Positions 56,913 through 64,000 of a stretch of 64,000 nucleotides of DNA are shown here, one piece after another. Under the pieces are notes generated by a model, which saw only the letters and a program-made list of their open reading frames with translations, did not search any database and was not told where the DNA came from. This stretch comes from Sorghum bicolor (taxonomy: Eukaryota > Streptophyta > Magnoliopsida > Poales > Poaceae), in contig NC_012870.2 of assembly GCF_000003195.3 (NCBI RefSeq), positions 8,424,501 to 8,488,500 of the forward strand. The letters run 5' to 3'. The translations under genes were made by a program, and so were the position numbers. The first letter of the stretch is position 1; each line of letters begins with the position of its first letter.

Positions 56913-57469
56913 GGGCCTGTTTGGCCTCACAACAGTTTTATGAGCTGTTGTAAGCTGTTTTTTTTACCAAACACTTATTTCTAAAACAGTTTCATGGGTG
57001 AAGCTGTTTTTCTCCTCCTCTCACAAAAACATAAGTTGGATGAAACTGAAAAAAAGTAGCTTATTGCAGCTTCTCCCTCATTTCTCTCTCTCAACTATGC
57101 ATGAAGTAGTTGGTGAAGCTATTTTGCCAAACACTTTTTCCAAAACAGCTTAGGCCTTGTTCAGTTCGCAAAAACTGGTGAAAAACGGCACTGTAGCACT
57201 TTCGTTTTTATTTGACAAACATTGTCCAATTATAGAGTAACTAGGCTCAAAAGATTCATCTCGTGGTTTACAGATGAACTGTGCAAATAGTTTTTGTTTT
57301 TATGTATATTTAATGTTCCATGCATGTGCCGCAAGATTCGATGTGACGGGAAATCTTGAAAAATTTTGCGAACTAAACAAGGCCTTAGCTTCATCTAGAA
57401 AGTCACTCATGAAGCTATTTTCTAAAAAAACAGCTTTACTAGTGAGGTTGAGCTGTGCCAAACAAGCTC
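56913..57469. mobile_element. MITE with GGGCCTGTTTGGC ends, interrupted by another MITE
   Basis: Ends GGGCCTGTTTGGCCTC and GTGCCAAACAAGCTC, flanked by TTA on both sides (56910-56912, 57470-57472). Inside are repeated CAGTTTTATGAGCTGTTG-like words. A complete GGCCTTG-family MITE with its own TTA duplication lies at 57153..57384. Confidence 0.75.
57153..57384. mobile_element. Nested Tourist-like MITE (GGCCTTGTTCAGTT variant)
   Basis: A 232-bp element with ends GGCCTTGTTCAGTTCGC and GCGAACTAAACAAGGCC and the duplication TTA. It lies inside the MITE at 56913..57469, so it is the younger of the two. Confidence 0.88.
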
Positions 57470-57472
57470 TTA

Positions 57473-58270
57473 TTTTCACCCTCTTTGTTAAGCTGTTTTC
57501 TCTAGTTTTGACATGTGCCATTACAGAACTTGTCTTGTTTTCTCTAGATTTGGCGGCGATTATCAGGTGGCCCGGGTTTCAGAAACGTGCGTGCTGCCGT
57601 GCTGGCCGGGCAGTTGACATTGACAACTCGACGAGTTAGCGTGAGCAGAGACGCTTCACAAGGGTGCGTCATCAGATGTTGCCATGTTGGCATGTTGTTT
57701 GGTGCACTGCATCGCTTGCTTGTTCGAGAGATTAGCCAGCTGTACTGTACAGCCCCGATCCAGTGATCTATCATCTGTCTCCGGCGTTGTCCGCGGTGCA
57801 CGCAGCATTAGCAATCGATGGATCTATCTTTCGTGCATGCAGCTGTGTTTGCTTTGTAGTATAGGCCTTGTCAAGCAGTAGTGTTTACCCGAGATCCGGA
57901 AATCATGCAACTCTAAAGTTGTTGCTCTTTTCTAATCCGTCGATTAGGCGATACAGTCGTCCTGGTGATTAGTGTTGTCTTATCCTTTGGTCTTGGTTGC
58001 CTGTTTGTCGTCTTGTATACTCCAATCTCGCATACTAGTGCGAGGCGCGCGCCATCGCGCGCAAAGGAAAGCTTTTGAAGCTTGAGAAAATATGTAACAT
58101 GTAGACTCCAATATAAGCAATAATGTAGGTCGATATATATTGAGGATTTGTATATTACAAGCATTGATCTGTACATAGAAGACAACAAACATATGTAGGG
58201 TTCTTTAGTAGTATACTCTGCTTGCGTGGGTTTTTGAAGCCGTTGAGGCTTTAAGTGTTGCAGGAATAAT
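57473..58270. other. Intergenic DNA, no gene recognised
   Basis: Moderate GC with short frames only. It ends at the 3' flank of the minus-strand gene whose stop is at 58273. Nothing else was supported. Confidence 0.45.
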
Positions 58271-58272
58271 GT

Positions 58273-61200
58273 TTAGAACCTCATAGCTATCCTTGGCTGA
58301 GTCAAGTTAGAAGAAGCACTCGAGGAACCCCGTGGAGTATACATATCATCGATATTCTCATTGTAATTCAGAACTCTCCTTGGAGTAGCTGATTTTATAA
58401 CTCTCAGGTTCTCAACTTCAAGGGAATCAGGCCCTTTGTCTTCCGTGGCACGTGCAAAGTCACGTTGCTCCCAAGTTAGCCATTGTTTTCTTTTAGGGTG
58501 CTTATCATCATAACTGGGGTGAAGCCTGAAGAAATTCTCGTTGGGCTTGTCATCATAGTGGACTGAAGTGGCACTGACCTTTTTTATGTCAACACTTGGC
58601 TTTGCTACCAGGGAACAATATAGACCTCAACTCATCTGCATTTGGAATAAAAGAAGAATAGAAGAATAAAATAAAGAGAAAGGAGCAATTAAAAAATTTT
58701 GAGAAATAGGCCAATCTAGCTATTAGCTATGTCCGGTGACAAAGAAAATAAGAAAATAAGGCAACTCATAAACCCTCAAATAAAATGATAGTTCTTTCTA
58801 CATACTAAACCAGGATTTGTAGCTAATCTAAGAGTGAACTAATAATGGCAGAAACAATAGTACAAAGTAAATAGTACCATAGTACTAGTACTGTGCAATC
58901 AGAGAAAAGTATTACATTGAAGTTTGTAGCATGGATGTTAATGGTTAAAAAATGGAGATTTCAATCAGGCAATTGCCTAAGTGTTCAGGATCAGGGAGCA
59001 ATAACCACAAAAGTAAACAATAATTTCTCCATGGATCCTAAACTATATTCATTTCAAGAATTCTCTATCCACTTATATGTAATTAAATAAGGATATGTCA
59101 TCCCATTAACATATTGATGGTTGTCATTTCTGTCTGAGCCACATACACTTTCAGTGTTTCAGAAACCAAATGGATCTTCTACTTTTGATCTGTATGTCAT
59201 ATGTGAAATTATTGTTTGAAAAAAGACGTAGGTCTATTTACCATGGCATGTTCGTATGCATGTAATACTTACTTCCAGCCTGCACATTGTCATAATGAGG
59301 CTGTTTTGCTTTTTCTCAATGTTCTGCCCAGCTTTGGTTATGTGGGTTTCTTCACTGGTTTTTTTCCTGCACATCATACAATACATGTTTAGGTATCTTT
59401 AGAGCTGTTAGGTATTAACTATGGTCAGAATTTCCCCACATAGAAAATAACCAAAAATCAGATGGTCTATCATCTGCAAAATTTAGGCAGGCTTTGGTTA
59501 GCCTTTCTCGAACTAATGAGGCAGAAATTTATTAACTATATATAGTTAATAAATTGCATAGATCTATGCTGGAAATGTGATCAGAGGATCGTAAAAAATT
59601 GGAAGCAAAAAATTGCTAAGAACTGCATACGTTTGCCTTGTTCTCACTTTCAGTTAGTTTGATTATAATTATGGCAGGAACAAACCATGATATAGTTGGT
59701 GCATGAAATCCAGGAGGCCAAATATAATAAGATGTGGATGTGGGGGGGAAAAAGATAATTAAACCGCACACAATGAATAGATTAAGTGTCACACTAACGT
59801 AACAATTGAGTTTGGGAAGTAGTGGAGACCGTTCTAGAAACATAATATACAACTGCAGGGCCTATATAAATAAGAGGAAACGGCGAGATAAATAGCACTA
59901 ATTTCTAGTGACATTTGTATGTGCAAACGAATATGTTTTTAGGGGTTTAGTTAATAAGCCTTTAGTAGATAGAATCTTAAAAAGTTTAGTTAATACACCT
60001 TGGGAAACATGTTAAGATTATGGTGCGAAGGTAATGACATATCCCTCCCTGATGTGGTTGTTTATCTCTTGCTGCAAACAGGGAACATCCTATTAGGAAA
60101 GTAACCAAAAGTTAAAGTCATAAATCAATGAACTAATGCTATAAGAAAGTTGTGGTGCACCTTCATCACCATTGTGTGTCATCTGCTGGTAACGAAACAA
60201 GCAGAGGATCTGGTGCTGGAAGGAGCATTTGGTCAGTTGGGTCCCTTATGGATTCATGCACATCTGCTGATAAGGAAACAAGCAAAGGATCTGGTGCTGG
60301 AAGGAGCATTTGGTCAAATGGGTTTCTTATCGATTCATGCACAAAAGAAATAATCATAAGACAACTGAGTACTACTAAAGCACATACATAAAAGAAGGGC
60401 AGTAAATTTGAAACATAAATGACCTGCAACAAAAGTTGAGATCAAAGTCTATCATTCCAAGAATTAAATCTATCAGGTTGCCATGTATGAAGTATATATT
60501 ATATATGGAGAATCAACTGGCTGAGTATAGGAACAATATTTGTTCAATGAATTGCGGTACTTGTTCAATGAATGGGAATGAGACATGTATTTTGCCCCTG
60601 ATAGCATGATGTTTTGTGATAATCATAACAATATCATAGATTGGGAGAAATAAATACAAAGGAATAGAAAATGACAGTACTTACCAAAGCACAAGGCAAC
60701 TGCATAATAACGGGGATCCATTTGATGACAGGATGTGCTACTTGGCTAGTAAATCGAGAGGATAAAAGGAATTAGGTACAATAATGGATAAGTAACACAA
60801 CCTTGCTAAGGAAAGGAGTAAGTGTGAGCATTTGAGATACTAATATACAAATAGAGGGGACAAAATAGTACTCACCAGAAAACCCACGCTTACTGGAAAA
60901 GCTTGTCTGCCCACCGCTATGACTGCAAGTAGTTACTGATTGACTTTGAAATACGATGTGTAGAGTAATTAGCCTTAGATGACTTTAGGAAGAGACTTGT
61001 ATATTAAACCAATATCTTTATTGAATCCTTGCTGAAGCTAAATCACTATAAGTTTGGTTCTTTAACAATTTCAGGGGCAAATCTTGGTTAGCCCCAAATA
61101 CAATCAGACCCAACACACACTCAAATCTCGCTTCGTTTACAAAAAGAACTCAGTTAGCTGTACAGTACTAACTACTAAACTTTAGCCTGACAAAATAAAA

Positions 61201-61896
61201 TAAGGTCACAGTGGAGTAAATGTGGTTCTAACTTTCTGAAAGTCCGCATGGAGGTAACTTCAACTCCTATCTTCTAAAAAAACCTTCAACTCCTAAGACT
61301 CAAAGTTTTCGGGGGTGGCCCGGTGTGCTGCTTGCCCATTGCCTGAACTTCTTTGAACTCCTCCTCATGCAACACTATATTAGCCGTTAAAATAAATTCA
61401 GTCGCACAAGAGATAATATACACAAGATCCAAACTAATGTATCCATGGTTCCAACCAAATCAGTGTGTAAGAAAAAGTGAAAGTTGTCAATAAACGTTCA
61501 CCTATTCACCTGCAGGTATCCAATCCAACACAAAAGTATGGAAGCAAAAGGATTACCCTGCAGGCCATCCACCGTGGCACCGTTGACAGCCGCCGTGATT
61601 CGAGAGCACAAGCACCGAAGGAGATCCGCTGCCTGCTGCTGCGCACGTCCATGAGGGAGAGGGGATCTGGGGAGTAGCCATGGTATGAAATAGGAGAAGA
61701 AGAGGGTGACATACCGGCAGATGCAACCACGGAGCTGAGCCGCCGCCGCCGTCGAGGACGACGCGTCTAGGGTTTCGTGGAGCCCACGCGGATCGATGAG
61801 AGGACACAACACTGAGGGGAAGCCGCGCCGACGGCCACTGCCGTAGCCCGTTCGCGGCGCTCCATGGTCGGGGATGACCACTGTGGGGGCGGACAT
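58273..61896 (-). CDS. Partly modelled multi-exon gene of unknown function
   Basis: Four exons are supported by splice signals and open frame. Exon A is 61715..61896, starting MSAPTVVIPDHGAPRTGYG with donor CCG/GTATGT. Exon B is 60876..60922, acceptor TTGCAG and donor CTG/GTGAGT. The phases of A and B join exactly, giving HSGGQTSFSSKRGFS across exon B. Exon C is 59273..59366, acceptor GTGCAG and donor GAA/GTAAGT, reading TKAGQNIEKKQNSL. Exon D is 58273..58599, acceptor GCAAAG, 108 codons, with HYDDKPNENFFRLHPSYDDK, KRKQWLTWEQRDF, SLEVENLRVIKSATPRRVLN and the end NLTQPRIAMRF. C and D also join in phase. Exons between B and C are not resolved; the duplicated 81-bp segment at 60182-60343 may be one. 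The charged C-terminus looks like a conserved plant protein, but I do not recognise the family. Confidence 0.6.
60182..60343. repeat. 81-bp tandem duplication, possibly coding
   Basis: Two head-to-tail 81-bp units (60182-60262 and 60263-60343) starting TCTGCTGGTAACGAAACAAG and TCTGCTGATAAGGAAACAAG. The length is a multiple of three. On the minus strand the open frame gives two copies of HESIR-(5 residues)-QMLLPAPDPLLVSL; on the plus strand two frames are also open. It lies between exons B and C of the minus-strand gene and may be an exon of it. Confidence 0.75.
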
Positions 61897-62240
61897 GCGC
61901 CGCACGGGGGAGGCCGTTGTCGCTGCCGCCCGTGTCGGGGAGAGAGGGAGAGGGAGCGAGGGAAGAGGGAGCAGAGGATGGGAGAGAGAGGGAGAGGGAG
62001 CGGAGGATGAGGAGGAGGGTCGCCGCCGCGCCGAGGGACGGCACCGACGGGTGCTGCCTGCGCCGTCGCGCTGTCCGCTTCTGGAGAGGTCGGGCTTCTC
62101 GACGGGAAGAAGGGAGAGAGAGAGAGAAAGAAAGATATATTTTTTAGTGTACACTGTATATAACCGGGAATTGATTCTAGAGCGTTGATTGCTGGATCCG
62201 ATGGTCAAGGAGATTTCGGACGACGTGGCCACCCTGGTCG
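61897..62240 (-). promoter_or_regulatory. Leader/promoter of the gene at 58273-61896
   Basis: On the minus strand this is rich in CTCTCCCTCTCCCTC (GAGA-type tracts at 61940-62000 and 62112-62135 on the plus strand). A reading frame is open upstream of the ATG at 61896 to 62232, but its low-complexity Ser/Pro/Leu content suggests leader DNA. Confidence 0.4.
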
Positions 62241-62575
62241 CACGGGAAGCTCCCGCTGAATGTAGTTGTAAATAATAATTGATCGAATGTGGTCACTGCT
62301 CAGGTGGTGTGTAGTTTTTTTTAGGAAGAGGTGGTGTGTAGTTTAGCAGTACCGCAGAGTATGCTACAATGGATTATGGACCCATCAGGCTTGTCCATCA
62401 GGTACGATCCAGGGCCCCAGAAATACAAGCACTGCGCACAGCAGGCCTTAAGCCCAATAGACGGCCCAGGTCCTGGAAGCTGAATCGATCACATCGCCAT
62501 CCAGCACCACCCCAAGTACATCACCGACTCGTCGTTTTGTTCGACTTGTGGGCACCTGCGAGATTTTTACAATGA

Positions 62576-62914
62576 GATTTTTAAGAAGGCAATAAAGCAT
62601 AGACAGTATTGGCTCAGACGATGGGTTGCAACAGAATAATGATCCAATTGGATTGTTTCGAAGTAGTAGAAACAATGAAGCAAGACGGAATTTCAGCAAC
62701 GGTAAGTGCTCTAATTTTTTATGAATGCTGCATGCTTTGGCAAGATTTCGCTTCTATAAGTATTGATCACTGCAACCGAGAAGCAAATAGTGTAGCATAT
62801 GAATTAGCTAAAGTTGCAATGCGAAGTAAATTATCTTGTAATTGGGTCGATGAACCCCCTAGTTTCATTCTAGGAGCCTTGGTGAATGATGTAACTATTA
62901 TCCAAGATCAATAA
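62576..62914 (+). pseudogene. RNase H-like domain fragment of a non-LTR retroelement
   Basis: The frame from 62609 reads TMGCNRIMIQLDCFEVVETM, then YECCMLWQDFASISIDHCNR, EANSVAYELAKVAMRS and WVDEPPSFILGALVNDVTII. This is the C-terminal RNase H-like (RVT_3) domain typical of plant non-LTR elements or their relics; the first catalytic Asp is in LDCFE and the last active-site region has HCNREAN. The N-terminal part of the domain is missing. The stop is followed by AATAAAGTGCGCC and a TTTTTCAAAAAAAG end resembling a retroposon 3' tail. Confidence 0.75.
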
Positions 62915-63219
62915 AGTGCGCCAAATGGTTTTTCAAAAAAAGTATAGACAACATAATGTACTATTTTCTCCATTCCTTTTCTCTCTTACTGTATTTAGAA
63001 AAAGAATTTCTAACGAGACATAAGCTAGCCACGGTATTTGTTCAGAGAAAGTGTTAAGATATTTTCATGAAGGGTTCACATCATATAAAGAAACATGTAT
63101 CCATCTATTACGTATTGAATCAGAGGTCAGCTCCTTCAACGTTTTTTTTGTCTCAGTGTGCTCTCGTGCATGTTTCACTTGGGGAGATGTATCATATACC
63201 ATCTTCTCTCCACGTCTAA

Positions 63220-64000
63220 GGACGTGTTTGGTTCACTTCCCAGCGGATCCTGGGTAGCACTAGCCAGCCAGGCTAGGATTGGCCAGGATGAACACATGCA
63301 ACAGGCACTTGTTTGGTTACCTGCATCAGCTCAGCGTGGCCTGCATTAGCTGCTGTTTGGTTACCTGCGCCCGCATGGAATTCAAATCCTGGACATACAA
63401 GGTGGTGTTTGGTTGCTTGCATACAAGGTGGTGTTGTCACCAGTTTGCACCTTTGGTAAGGTTACCACTACCCACACACAGAAGCTGTTACAGCAGCTTC
63501 CAAATTAGAAAGCCTATTAGCAAAACTACAACTAGCAGTATTACAATTTTAAAAACTGCAAGCCACAAGGCGAGGCTCCCATCGTTTCCATCATTGTAGA
63601 CATGAGGTGGATTGACAGGTTGTAGAAGAGGAGGATTGTCAAGGGAATGTCCATAGAAGGCTTGCACAGCTTGGTTTCTGCTGTTGTATTTCTTATAGCA
63701 GTTACCCTTAAGCCATTCACCTGCTCATGTGCTTCTTCCCAGGTAGAATACACACCCGGTTTCTTGCCAACGTGAACCACATACCAAGCCATAGCTGTTC
63801 AAGAAAAGAGTAGCAAGAAAAATAGGCAGAATTTGCTGAGTTATAAATATTATCATAAAAGTAACATCAGTGTCAAATAATAGGGGCCTCAGATATTAAT
63901 TTTTTCTGCACAAATTTTGTTTAAGACAATCATCCCTGGTGGCCACTTTCATGATACCAAATAACTGTTTCATGCGTACCATGGGGCCTTGAGACACTCC
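63220..64000 (-). mobile_element. Second copy of the Harbinger element (left end, cut by the window)
   Basis: From GGACGTGTTTGGTTCACTTCC at 63220 the sequence follows the element at 25251 almost base for base to the window end (about 780 bp), including the subterminal TGTTTGGTT repeats and the small viroplasmin-type gene. The flank before it is TAA, the expected kind of 3-bp duplication. The terminal G-G-G is G-G-A here. The rest lies outside the window. Confidence 0.9.
63488..63792 (-). pseudogene. Frameshifted copy of the viroplasmin-domain membrane protein gene
   Basis: It starts MAWYVVHVGKKPGVYSTWEE with the canonical Trp that the copy at 25.8 kb has lost. One G is missing in the codon region after HEQVNG (CCCTTAAGCC here against CCCTTGAAGCC), which shifts the frame and ends the domain early. 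Beyond the deletion the sequence still matches the linker and membrane helix of the first copy. The nucleotide sequence differs from the first copy at only a few positions. Confidence 0.85.

Noticed and set aside
61498..62232. Minus-strand frame of 244 codons
   Set aside because: The part upstream of 61896 is low-complexity leader and the part downstream of 61715 runs past a good GTATGT donor. Only the middle is kept, as exon A.
25251..64000. Possible CRISPR array or bacterial-type operon in the repeat-rich DNA
   Set aside because: The repeats are not separated by unique spacers of constant length, and the genes have introns and plant-type signals. The window is plant nuclear DNA.

Overview
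The window looks like nuclear DNA of a grass, most likely Sorghum or a close relative. Genes are split by GT-AG introns, coding exons are GC-rich, and the spaces between genes are AT-rich and full of small inverted-repeat elements. At least ten copies belong to one family with GGCCTTGTTTAGTT-type ends. The genus is an inference from this repeat landscape; no search was run.

Layout. 0.76-11.6 kb: two tandem minus-strand genes for Sec14-like CRAL-TRIO proteins (295 and 293 aa, same five-exon structure), separated by MITEs and a broken calcium-dependent protein kinase EF-hand fragment. 11.9-16.5 kb: a cluster of non-autonomous DNA elements (Stowaway-like, Harbinger-like, paired Helitron-like ends, a hAT MITE with an 8-bp duplication, a long fold-back). 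17.1 kb: a plus-strand one-exon gene of unknown function. 18.7-23.3 kb: a minus-strand BTB/POZ gene with a 3.2-kb intron. 25.25-32.53 kb: a nearly complete PIF/Harbinger transposon with a DDE transposase, a Myb/SANT-like protein and a third small gene that joins an RNase H1-N/viroplasmin-type domain to a membrane helix. A 1.9-kb solo LTR sits inside the transposase coding sequence. 32.68-35.35 kb: a young non-autonomous LTR retrotransposon. 36.9-37.6 kb: a three-exon gene of unknown function with a possible organelle-targeting N-terminus. 40.9-43.0 kb: a second solo LTR of the same family, inserted in a Stowaway-type MITE. 47.0-48.7 kb: a GRAS transcription factor of the SCL4/7 type. 49-57.9 kb: MITE-rich and GC-rich DNA without a recognised gene. 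58.3-61.9 kb: a minus-strand multi-exon gene modelled only in part. 62.6-62.9 kb: a retroelement RNase H-like fragment. 63.22 kb to the end: the terminus of a second copy of the Harbinger element.

The ordinary genes are unrelated plant housekeeping or regulatory genes and do not form a pathway. The parts that work together are in the 25-32 kb transposon: transposase and Myb-like protein are the usual two-gene set of PIF/Harbinger elements, and the membrane-anchored hybrid-binding-type protein is the unexpected third gene. It recurs in the second copy at 63.2 kb, so it belongs to the element.
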